Source: Faucicola sp041855445 (GTDB taxonomy: Bacteria; Pseudomonadota; Gammaproteobacteria; Pseudomonadales; Moraxellaceae). Taken from it: a stretch of DNA of 64,000 nt. Where the stretch lies: contig JBHAEG010000039.1 in assembly GCA_041855445.1 (NCBI GenBank), positions 62,001 through 126,000 on the forward strand, read 5' to 3'. This document shows, one piece after another, positions 9,610 through 16,422 of the stretch. The translations under genes were made by a program, and so were the position numbers. The notes under the pieces are model-generated. The model was given only the letters and a program-made list of their open reading frames with translations, did not search any database and was not told the origin of the DNA. Numbering within the stretch: position 1 is the first letter of the stretch; every line of letters starts with the position of its first letter.

Positions 9610-10320
9610 TTAATTTTTCGTTAATGATTTTGTATTGGTAGATTTTGCCAAACTTTCCCAATAATCAGCATGACAAGTATTAATTAAATCTAAATTAAAT
9701 TTTGCCATTGGATTAGCTTTGTCAAGCGGAATGTCTTCTTCATTGGGAATATAAAAACCAAGTAAAAAACGAATATGTTTATAAGACTCGCTACCAAACA
9801 TTGCATCTAACATGATATCTAAGTCAAGCCCTTTAAATGCTTCAATTTCTTTATCATTTGTTGTTTGTAAATCAACAACTTCCACATCAGTTCGTTTAGC
9901 GGTATTTTTGACAAAATTTTTGACAGAATTTGCTTTAGCTAACTGAGCTGAAGAGCTGATAAAAGCAAAATCGCCTTTAAAGCGTTCTGGTGACACACTG
10001 GCTAAATAATGTTGAATACCTTTTTTTAGTGTCTCCTGATATTTTTTTTGGCTAAGCTGTTCATCAAGGCATTTACTAAAACTAACCGCCAGTGGATTAT
10101 AAGGATTTTTGATATCGTCATCTTCTGCCGAATAATGTTGAATTAAGTCTAAAATAAATGCTTGAGCAAACGCATTATGATGCAAAGAATTTTCTACAAT
10201 TTCATAAAGTTGCTGTTGTTGTGCAGGTGTTGCATCAACTTTGGCAAATCCAAATATTGGCACAAAACTTATAATTGAACCAAGTAACAAACCCGATAAT
10301 ATTTTTTGTGCAGTTTTCAT
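9610..10320 (-). CDS. Exported protein of unknown function (car cluster, third insert)
   Basis: A 236-residue protein I do not recognise. It has a Lys-containing N-terminus, a hydrophobic segment (about 8-25) and a likely signal-peptidase site after FGFA. The mature protein is mostly charged and helical, with one central Cys (SKCLDEQL) and one near the end (NTCHADYW). The spacing of these cysteines and the TPAQQQQ opening echo the neighbour at 8880-9530. It is 79 bp from that gene and 22 bp from the gene at 10343, all in one direction. Periplasmic location is inferred. Confidence 0.75.
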   Translation of the reverse strand: MKTAQKILSGLLLGSIISFVPIFGFAKVDATPAQQQQLYEIVENSLHHNAFAQAFILDLIQHYSAEDDDIKNPYNPLAVSFSKCLDEQLSQKKYQETLKKGIQHYLASVSPERFKGDFAFISSSAQLAKANSVKNFVKNTAKRTDVEVVDLQTTNDKEIEAFKGLDLDIMLDAMFGSESYKHIRFLLGFYIPNEEDIPLDKANPMAKFNLDLINTCHADYWESLAKSTNTKSLTKN

Positions 10321-10342
10321 AATGATATATCCCTAATGACTA

Positions 10343-11125
10343 TTATTTAGTTTTGATAAAATATTTCCCGTCAAACTGATAGTTTATCCAACGATTTGTC
10401 ACTTCACCTGACTGATACTCGTCATTTTCAACGACAACGGGAAAACGAATGCGTTGATTTTTGGGTGAAAATTCAAACAATGATTTTGAATAATCATAGT
10501 CTCCTCGTGTATCTAATGAGAAACGGTCATAAGCAAATCCTAACCTATCCGTTAATCCAGATTTGGTTTTTATCAGTTTTGGTTTGACTAATTGCTTATC
10601 TTGAATTTGATAAAGTGTGATATGTTGCCCATGTAATAGGTTAGAAGCTATATCAAGAGAAGCAATGATATATAACGGTTTTTGTTGAATTTTTGTGCTA
10701 AATATCTCTAAGGTTAAACTGTTAATGGCGTGTTTTTTTACATGAATTTTTCCTTGATGGTCAATGTATTGTATCAGACCATCATATTCATGCAATGTAC
10801 CACCTGTTCCCATATCCCATGAAAATACCTGTAATTTTTTATCATCAGATTGTTTAATGTTTACTCCAGCCTCTGTTAAGTTTTCCCAATCACATTGTAA
10901 ACTTTGTTGGCTACCAGTAATAATCGCTAAATTTTTTACAAATACCGCTGTGGCATTCTCTAGTTTTTCTTCATCATAATTGCCATGATAAGTCGAGTAT
11001 GATAATAATTCGTTATATTTTTCAGCGAGTTTTTGATCGTTTTCTTGACAGAATTTAGCAGAAGCAACTGCGGTTTGGCTGTAACCTAAAATTGCTAGAC
11101 AACTGATTAATAAAAACTTTTTCAT
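10343..11125 (-). CDS. Exported protein of unknown function (car cluster, second insert)
   Basis: A 260-residue protein I do not recognise. A classical signal peptide (MKKFLLISCLAILGY, cleavage near VASA) precedes a helical N-terminal region with Cys26 and a second Cys near residue 78. A strand-rich C-terminal half follows, with aromatic and Gly-rich stretches such as VFSWDMGTGGTLHEYDGLI and a terminal WINYQFDGKYF. Its start overlaps the preceding stop by 4 bp (the ATGA arrangement at 11122-11125), so translation is probably coupled to the upstream lipoprotein gene. AAGGAG precedes the ATG. Confidence 0.78.
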   Translation of the reverse strand: MKKFLLISCLAILGYSQTAVASAKFCQENDQKLAEKYNELLSYSTYHGNYDEEKLENATAVFVKNLAIITGSQQSLQCDWENLTEAGVNIKQSDDKKLQVFSWDMGTGGTLHEYDGLIQYIDHQGKIHVKKHAINSLTLEIFSTKIQQKPLYIIASLDIASNLLHGQHITLYQIQDKQLVKPKLIKTKSGLTDRLGFAYDRFSLDTRGDYDYSKSLFEFSPKNQRIRFPVVVENDEYQSGEVTNRWINYQFDGKYFIKTK

Positions 11126-11691
11126 GATTTCTCCTTATCATCTTTCGGGTCGTTTAACATAAAACAACATGGAACGCTATACGCTGGTTTGTTACGGATT
11201 TCAAGTAATGTTTTCATTTCTTGATTGTATCCTGAATTAATCAGTAACTGTAAATATTTTTGTACTTTTTCTCGGCGATGTTTTTTTACATAATGTTGCG
11301 AACACTGATTAATGACTTTAGAAAAATTTTTATCATGATAAGTTTTTAATAAACAAGATTTTAGCCCTTGCTCTTCAAGTCGAGTATTAGATGATAATTT
11401 TGATGAAATATAGTCAAAAAAATTTTCATGATGATACATATATAAAATGGTATTGGTTAATTCATCAATTTGGGATTGTTGATTTAAACCAGCTTTACTC
11501 ATTTGCATATCAGTCGAAGCAATCGTCCGTGGTTCACTCTCAGCGAACATTTTTTGCTCAACTTGCATTTGTGCCTGTGTATCAAACATTGAGAATGTCA
11601 CCAGTTGCGATGATGTCTGTTTAGCATAAACATTCACACAACTGGCTAACCATACTCCAGACAATATCAGTAAAGTTCTGGTTTTTGTCAT
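11122..11691 (-). CDS. Putative lipoprotein of unknown function (car cluster, first insert)
   Basis: A 189-residue protein I do not recognise. The N-terminus MTKTRTLLILSGVWLASC has a lipobox-like LASC with Cys18, though cleavage after VYA (residue 23) is also conceivable. The mature part is helical and basic, with Cys residues near 113 and 125 and a terminal PCC pair near 175. The stretch from SQIDEL to SQHYVKK resembles the third insert (10320-9610) in the order of hydrophobic residues, His pair and Cys, so a distant relationship is possible. It starts 14 bp after carA in the same direction and overlaps the next gene by 4 bp. Confidence 0.72.
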   Translation of the reverse strand: MTKTRTLLILSGVWLASCVNVYAKQTSSQLVTFSMFDTQAQMQVEQKMFAESEPRTIASTDMQMSKAGLNQQSQIDELTNTILYMYHHENFFDYISSKLSSNTRLEEQGLKSCLLKTYHDKNFSKVINQCSQHYVKKHRREKVQKYLQLLINSGYNQEMKTLLEIRNKPAYSVPCCFMLNDPKDDKEKS

Positions 11692-11705
11692 TTATTGATG
11701 TTCCA

Positions 11706-12932
11706 TTATCGTTGTGCCATTAGCTCGATAAATTTATCAAATAATGGAGCACAGTCATGCGGTCCTGGGCTGGCTTCAGGGTGTCCTTGAAAACTAAACG
11801 CAGGTTTATTCGTTAAAGCAATGCCTTGATTTGAACCATCAAATAATGACCGATGAGTTACTTTGACATTGTTAGGTAAAGTCGTTTCATCAACGGCAAA
11901 GCCATGATTTTGCGAAGTAATCATGACTGTACCAGTTTCAACGTCTTGTACTGGGTGATTTGCCCCATGATGTCCAAACTTCATTTTTATGGTTTTGGCA
12001 CCAGATGCTAACGCTAATAATTGATGTCCTAAGCAAATGCCAAAGGTTGGAATATCAGTTTGAGTAATGATATGGCGAATATTTTCAATCGCATAATGAC
12101 AAGCAGATGGGTCAGCAGGACCATTTGACAAGAAAATACCATCAGGATTTTTTGCTAAAACTTCGCTAATTGGCGTCTGTGCAGGCACAACTGTCACATG
12201 ACAACCTCTATCAACTAACATTCTTAAAATATTTGTTTTTGTGCCAAAATCGTACGCTACGATGTGATATTTTTTCTCAATATGTTTGCCCAACTCTTTG
12301 AAATAACCACCAGTTTGACTGTTTGTTTCGCCATATTTTTTGATAGTCGCAGGATTATCAGCCAATTCCCAAGTGCCATTCGTCCATTCAAAACCTGCCT
12401 GATGACAAACTTCTTTCGCCAAATCAAGACCTGTTAAACCTGAAAACTGTTGAGCTTTTTCAATGGCTTTTGTTTCGTCAGCAACGGTAATGGTTTTACC
12501 ATCGGTTGCAGTAAAAATACAGCCATGCTGAGCCCCTTTTTCTCGTAAAATACGGGTTAGCTTACGAGTGTCAATATCAGCGATTGCAACTGTGTTATGT
12601 GATTTTAAATAATCAGTTAATGATTGAGAATTACGAAAACTTGAGCTAATCATGGTCGAATCACGAATAATCAAACCTTCTGCCCAAATTTTATGTTCAC
12701 AGCCAGATTCACTATCTTCGCTGTTTGTGCCAGTATTGCCAATATGAGGATAAGTTAAAGTGATGATTTGTTTGGCATAACTTGGGTCAGTGAGCATTTC
12801 TTGATAGCCTGTCATGGCTGTATTAAAAACTACTTCACCAACAGCAAAGCCTGCACTACCAATACTCGTACCATAAAAAATTGTGCCATCTGCTAATGCT
12901 AAAATCGCTGGTGTGCTTACTGATGCGTTCAA
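11706..12932 (-). CDS. carA: Carbamoyl-phosphate synthase small (glutaminase) subunit
   Basis: Hydrolyses glutamine and channels ammonia to CarB. The N-terminal CarA domain includes FNTAMTGYQEML. The C-terminal class I amidotransferase domain has the nucleophile in FGICLGHQLL (Cys300) and the His/Glu of QGHPEASPG (His384, Glu386). I place the start at the TTG at 12932: GGAGG lies 5 nt upstream (12942-12938) and the product begins MNASVSTPAILALADG, near the family norm. A GTG at 12977 would add 15 unlike-family residues and falls directly after the T tract of the leader terminator. Product about 408 residues. It heads a cluster of six same-direction genes ending in carB. Confidence 0.95.
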   Translation of the reverse strand: MNASVSTPAILALADGTIFYGTSIGSAGFAVGEVVFNTAMTGYQEMLTDPSYAKQIITLTYPHIGNTGTNSEDSESGCEHKIWAEGLIIRDSTMISSSFRNSQSLTDYLKSHNTVAIADIDTRKLTRILREKGAQHGCIFTATDGKTITVADETKAIEKAQQFSGLTGLDLAKEVCHQAGFEWTNGTWELADNPATIKKYGETNSQTGGYFKELGKHIEKKYHIVAYDFGTKTNILRMLVDRGCHVTVVPAQTPISEVLAKNPDGIFLSNGPADPSACHYAIENIRHIITQTDIPTFGICLGHQLLALASGAKTIKMKFGHHGANHPVQDVETGTVMITSQNHGFAVDETTLPNNVKVTHRSLFDGSNQGIALTNKPAFSFQGHPEASPGPHDCAPLFDKFIELMAQR

Positions 12933-12952
12933 AATTGCCTCCGCCGTCTCAT
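12929..12952 (-). other. Possible 7-codon Arg-rich upstream frame overlapping the carA start
   Basis: ATG at 12952 opens a frame reading Met, four Arg (AGA CGG CGG AGG), Gln, Phe, stop. Its TGA overlaps the TTG start of carA, and the carA Shine-Dalgarno lies inside the Arg codons. Arginine is an end product of this pathway, so coupling is imaginable. However, the frame has no ribosome-binding site of its own, and the Arg codons may merely reflect the G-rich Shine-Dalgarno region. Confidence 0.25.
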
Positions 12953-12977
12953 TTTGCTTTTGATAAAAAATGCCCAC

Positions 12978-13053
12978 AAAAAAGCGAGAAGACTGCTAGA
13001 AAATAAAGATTAAGTGTAAGGCACTTATCAATAACTTCATGGTCTACTCGCTT
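12978..13053 (-). promoter_or_regulatory. carA leader attenuator: terminator-like hairpin enclosing a short ORF
   Basis: On the minus strand, AAGCGAGTAGAC (13053-13042) pairs with GTCTTCTCGCTT (12993-12982), 11 of 12 positions, followed by a run of six T ending at 12978. Between the arms lies a complete frame (ATG 13040 to TAG 12996) and an inner hairpin TAAGTG/CACTTA with a 5-nt loop. The structure starts about 10 nt after the inferred transcription start and ends before carA. This is the layout of a transcription attenuator. The U/A-rich coding region recalls UTP-sensitive pyrBI attenuation in enterics. The mechanism is inferred. Confidence 0.6.
12996..13040 (-). CDS. Putative 14-residue carA leader peptide
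   Basis: A 15-codon frame reading MKLLISALHLIFIF then stop, lying wholly inside the carA leader hairpin. It is rich in Leu, Ile and Phe codons made mostly of U and A, with no Arg or cluster of any single regulatory amino acid. Translation would therefore report ribosome-polymerase coupling rather than amino-acid supply. The upstream GCGAGTAGACC gives at best a weak ribosome-binding site. Whether it is translated is unknown. Confidence 0.4.
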   Translation of the reverse strand: MKLLISALHLIFIF

Positions 13054-13069
13054 GGTATAGATTTTGGGC

Positions 13070-13098
13070 ATTCTATCAGAAATTGCTAGCATTGGCTA
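13070..13098 (-). promoter_or_regulatory. Predicted sigma-70 promoter of carA
   Basis: On the minus strand, TAGCCA (13098-13093, four of six matches to TTGACA), a 17-bp spacer and TAGAAT (13075-13070, five of six). The -35 overlaps a small inverted repeat CTAGC-CAAT-GCTAG that could be an operator. Inferred start near 13063. Confidence 0.5.
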
Positions 13099-13192
13099 GG
13101 TGAATTTTGTATTTACCCGTTACCATTAATAGCAAAAACGTAATTCTGAATTGATTAATCCAATGAAAAATCACATGACTAATATAGTAAAC

Positions 13193-13229
13193 AAAAAAAC
13201 CTTGTTAAATATATTTAACAAGGTTTTTA
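13193..13229. terminator. Bidirectional terminator downstream of fumarase
   Basis: A perfect 26-bp palindrome (13199-13224, arms ACCTTGTTAAATA / TATTTAACAAGGT) flanked by an A run on the left and a T run on the right. It lies 24 bp past the fumarase stop codon and upstream of the carA promoter, insulating the two units. Confidence 0.75.
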
Positions 13230-13252
13230 TTTAATTCATAGATGAATATTAA

Positions 13253-14782
13253 TTAAGGAACAAATTTTACAGGTTGAGCGATAACAGTTTTAGCGTGTTC
13301 CGCCACTTTATCAAAACGATGAATACTATTACCTTGATTATCCACAGCGACCGTGACTGGCATATCCTCAACTTCAAACTCATAAATCGCTTCCATGCCC
13401 AACTCTGCAAATGCTAATACTTTTGCAGATTTAATCGCTTTGGACACTAAATAAGCTGCACCACCCACAGCGATTAAATAAATCGCCCCATGTTTTGCAA
13501 TATCTTCACAAGTTTTAGCACCACGTTCAGACTTACCAATCATACCAATTAACCCTTGTGATAAAATTGTATCAGTAAATTTATCCATACGGGTTGAGGT
13601 GGTTGGTCCTGCAGGTCCGACAATTTCATCACCAACGGCATCAACTGGACCAACGTAATAAATAAAACGATTATTTAAATCAACGGGTAAAGGTTCACCT
13701 TTGGCAAGCATATCTACCATGCGTTTATGAGCAGCGTCACGACCTGTTAAAATTTTACCATTTAATAATAAGGTGTCACCAATTTTAAATTGTCCTAATT
13801 TTTCTTTAGTCAATTCGTTTACATTAACACGAATGACATTATCACTGCCTGTTTCTACTTCTGGCCAATCTGATAATGATGGCACTGGCAATTCAGCCTC
13901 GCCACTGCCATCTAATTCAAAATGCACATGACGAGTTGCGGCACAGTTTGGAATGACCGCAACTGCTTTGCTGGCGGCATGGGTTGGATAGTCTAACACT
14001 TTTACATCAAGAACAGTCGTTAATCCGCCTAAACCTTGGGCTCCAATACCTAACTGATTGATTTTATCATACATATTTAAACGTAATCGCTCAGTCGTGG
14101 ATAATTCTGCCCCGCTTTCTGCTTTGGCTTGTAGTTCGTGAATGTCGATATGGTCCATTAATGATTTTTTTGCAAGCAACATGGCTTTTTCTGGCGTACC
14201 ACCGACCCCAATGCCTAAAATACCTGGTGGGCACCAGCCCGCCCCCATCTGAGGCACAACACTCACAATCCAATCTTCTACCGAGTCAGAAGGATTTAAC
14301 ATCGCAAATTTGGCTTTATTTTCTGAACCGCCTCCTTTGGCTGCACAAATGACTTCAACTTTATCACCTGCAACAACATTCATATGAATGACGGCGGGTG
14401 TATTATCACGGGTATTTTGACGTTTGCCTGTTGGGTCAATGAGCATTGAAGCACGCAATGGATTGTCAGGATTATTATACGCCTGACGCACACCTTCATT
14501 TACCATGTCTTCAATGGTCATATCAGTATCCCACTGCACATTCATACCAATATCTAAAAATACCGTTGCAACGCCTGTATCTTGACAGATTGGGCGATGT
14601 CCCATCGCAGACATACGGCTATTGGTTAAAATTTGTCCCATGGCATTTTTTGCAGAAGGATTAGTTTCTTTTTGCCATGCCTGATACAGTGCATCAACAA
14701 AATCTTTTGGGTGATAGTAGCTAATAAATTGAAAGGCATTGGCAATCGAACGAATAAAATCGTCTTTTTTGATGATAGTCAT
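13253..14782 (-). CDS. fum: Class I (iron-sulfur) fumarate hydratase
   Basis: Interconverts fumarate and malate in the TCA cycle with an oxygen-sensitive [4Fe-4S] cluster. The protein has the N-terminal Fumerase domain and the C-terminal Fumerase_C domain of class I enzymes. Likely cluster cysteines are in RPICQDTG (Cys66), PNCAATRHVHFELDG and RGAKTCEDIAKHG. The C-terminal IVGPAGPTTSTRMDKF and IGKSERG motifs are characteristic. I choose ATG 14782, with AAGGA 8 nt upstream, giving 509 residues starting MTIIKKDDFIRSIA. An upstream ATG at 14851 adds 23 unlike-family residues. Transcribed alone, ending at a palindromic terminator. Confidence 0.95.
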   Translation of the reverse strand: MTIIKKDDFIRSIANAFQFISYYHPKDFVDALYQAWQKETNPSAKNAMGQILTNSRMSAMGHRPICQDTGVATVFLDIGMNVQWDTDMTIEDMVNEGVRQAYNNPDNPLRASMLIDPTGKRQNTRDNTPAVIHMNVVAGDKVEVICAAKGGGSENKAKFAMLNPSDSVEDWIVSVVPQMGAGWCPPGILGIGVGGTPEKAMLLAKKSLMDHIDIHELQAKAESGAELSTTERLRLNMYDKINQLGIGAQGLGGLTTVLDVKVLDYPTHAASKAVAVIPNCAATRHVHFELDGSGEAELPVPSLSDWPEVETGSDNVIRVNVNELTKEKLGQFKIGDTLLLNGKILTGRDAAHKRMVDMLAKGEPLPVDLNNRFIYYVGPVDAVGDEIVGPAGPTTSTRMDKFTDTILSQGLIGMIGKSERGAKTCEDIAKHGAIYLIAVGGAAYLVSKAIKSAKVLAFAELGMEAIYEFEVEDMPVTVAVDNQGNSIHRFDKVAEHAKTVIAQPVKFVP

Positions 14783-14986
14783 CGGGCTAGTCCTTAGTTT
14801 TACTGATTGAAAAATATGTTGTCTGTTATCAAAATTATAGCAATTTTGCACCCGTCATCATAACATAACTTTGTCAAAGTTTTTAGCGTTGATTTTTTCA
14901 TAAAAATATTAATAACTTTTTTCAAATGTACTTAAAAAGAAAATTTTGTTAAAATAAGTGACAAAAACATACAGTGTTTAAATGTT

Positions 14987-15118
14987 ATGGAAAAATTAAA
15001 ATATATTTTGATGGGCATTGTCATCGTAAGTATCATTGGGTTTTTGCTATCAGATGATAAACATCATGAGCTAACATATCCTAGGACAACTATGACGCTA
15101 TATATGTATATATTTTAG
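14987..15118 (+). CDS. Possible 43-residue membrane peptide
   Basis: The gap 14783-15230 holds the fumarase promoter region, this short frame and the terminator of the next gene. The frame starts MEKLKYILMGIVIV, continues with a hydrophobic helix to about residue 21, then a charged SDDKHHEL stretch and a Tyr-rich end. The shape is that of a small single-pass membrane protein, but there is no good ribosome-binding site and I recognise no family. It could be real, a gene remnant or chance. Confidence 0.3.
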   Translation: MEKLKYILMGIVIVSIIGFLLSDDKHHELTYPRTTMTLYMYIF

Positions 15119-15178
15119 CTAATGGCGTTCTAGCTTATGAAGCAATGTGTTGCTTACCTTATCATGACAATATCCAAT

Positions 15179-15208
15179 AAAAAAGGCAGTAATATTACTG
15201 CCTTTTTT
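15179..15208. terminator. Terminator of the outer-membrane protein gene
   Basis: Stem GGCAGTAATATTACTGCC flanked by six A on the left and six T on the right, so it can work on both strands. It lies 22 bp past the stop codon of the minus-strand gene ending at 15231. Confidence 0.85.
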
Positions 15209-15230
15209 ATGTATTAGTCATCATGTAGCA

Positions 15231-16067
15231 TTAGAAACGGTAAGTAACACCTAGTTTAGCCACTGGATACCATTTAGTCATTTTATCACTGACTTTTTGT
15301 TCCATATCTTTTGTAAAGTCATCTAAAGAAACATTTGGAGGTAATGTAATATTTGACCCATTAACAGCTTCAGCTTTAGCAGTGACACCACCTGTATATA
15401 ATGCACCTACCTCACCATACACACCCCATTTTTTATCCATATTTGGACGGAAGCCCACAGTTAAATAAGGTGCCAAATCATTTTTATATTCAGTACTTAT
15501 AGTAGCCCCTGAACCTGCTGGAATAGTATATGTTTTACTACCTTTTTTAAAGGTCGATGTATCACTATCACTGATTAAAGAAATATTGTAAGAATTATCT
15601 TGGAATACGATACCTGAACCAATTGTTAACCAGTTATTAAAAGGACGAACTTGTGTGCCAATATATGGGTTATTTAAATCTGCCTCAACTTTTAAATCAC
15701 CGCTAAATCCTTTAAGACTATTACCTAAGAATTTATTCCAATTAACATAAGAGTCGCTATTTGTACCTACTTTAGTATCAACAAAGTCGACATCACCACC
15801 AGACCAACCAGCTTGTAATTCTACTTTTTCATTAACAGACCATGCTAAATTCGCACCATAGCCCAATGAACCAAGTTCAACGCTGACCGCACCTGGGTGA
15901 GTGGCTGTTTTAAATAATGTTTTTGTGCCATCAACTAGTTGGCTTGTTGTATTTGCAACGATACCTGCTTCAGCATCATAAGAACTTGCTACTTCTACTG
16001 GCTCTTCTGCAAACGCAGAAGTTGCAACTAATGCCGCTGGTATTACAGCTAATTTCAATAGTTTCAT
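15231..16067 (-). CDS. Outer-membrane beta-barrel protein of unknown function
   Basis: A 278-residue exported protein. Residues 1-20 are a signal peptide (MKLLKLAVIP... ending TSAFA before EEPVEV). The mature part shows amphipathic alternation, Gly- and aromatic-rich strands (GSLGYGANLAWSVNEKVELQ, YLTVGFRPNMDKKWGVYGEV) and a C-terminal LGVTYRF. The terminal Phe is the signal recognised by the outer-membrane assembly machinery. The start at 16067 has AAGGAG at 7-nt spacing, preferred over an ATG 18 nt upstream. Transcribed alone with a strong terminator, divergent from ahcY. I cannot name a porin or adhesin family. Confidence 0.75.
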   Translation of the reverse strand: MKLLKLAVIPAALVATSAFAEEPVEVASSYDAEAGIVANTTSQLVDGTKTLFKTATHPGAVSVELGSLGYGANLAWSVNEKVELQAGWSGGDVDFVDTKVGTNSDSYVNWNKFLGNSLKGFSGDLKVEADLNNPYIGTQVRPFNNWLTIGSGIVFQDNSYNISLISDSDTSTFKKGSKTYTIPAGSGATISTEYKNDLAPYLTVGFRPNMDKKWGVYGEVGALYTGGVTAKAEAVNGSNITLPPNVSLDDFTKDMEQKVSDKMTKWYPVAKLGVTYRF

Positions 16068-16295
16068 AAAATGCTCCTTAAGCATTGTTAATATTAATTA
16101 AACCCTATACGGGTCTTAAAATCTCTACCATACTTGATTTTATCATTATAACAGATATTATGCCAGTTTGAACTAGTGATTTGATTATTTTTTTCGAGAT
16201 TTGTTTGATTAAGATTTGATTTTTTTTTGAAAATATGATGATTTAACTTGATAATAGATGACTTTTAGCTGATGTTTCTCTAAAATGTGAGAATT

Positions 16296-16386
16296 ATCGA
16301 GAGGTGTTGCGTCAGGTAATTTTACTTGTCAGGCTCGATTTTCTTTGGGTTTTATCAATAAAAAGAAAGAAAAAACGACACCTGCG
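16296..16386 (+). ncRNA. SAH riboswitch in the ahcY leader
   Basis: The leader holds the hallmarks of the S-adenosylhomocysteine riboswitch. P1 is ATCGAG (16296-16301) paired with CTCGAT (16334-16339). The core AGGTGTTGCG follows the first arm and CAGGCTCGA closes the second. A less conserved U-rich/A-rich hairpin precedes AACGACACCTGCG (16375-16386). GGTGT and ACACC form the expected pseudoknot. SAH riboswitches turn on ahcY when SAH accumulates, and this one lies 36 bp before the ahcY start. The remaining 16068-16295 is AT-rich promoter DNA without other recognised structure. Confidence 0.88.
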
Positions 16387-16422
16387 TTTATTTTGATTAA
16401 GTGATAAAAAAGGAATATAGCA

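Noticed and set aside
12932..12977. GTG at 12977 as the carA start
   Set aside because: It falls directly after the leader terminator T tract, adds 15 residues unlike CarA N-termini, and has no ribosome-binding site, whereas TTG 12932 has GGAGG at 5 nt.
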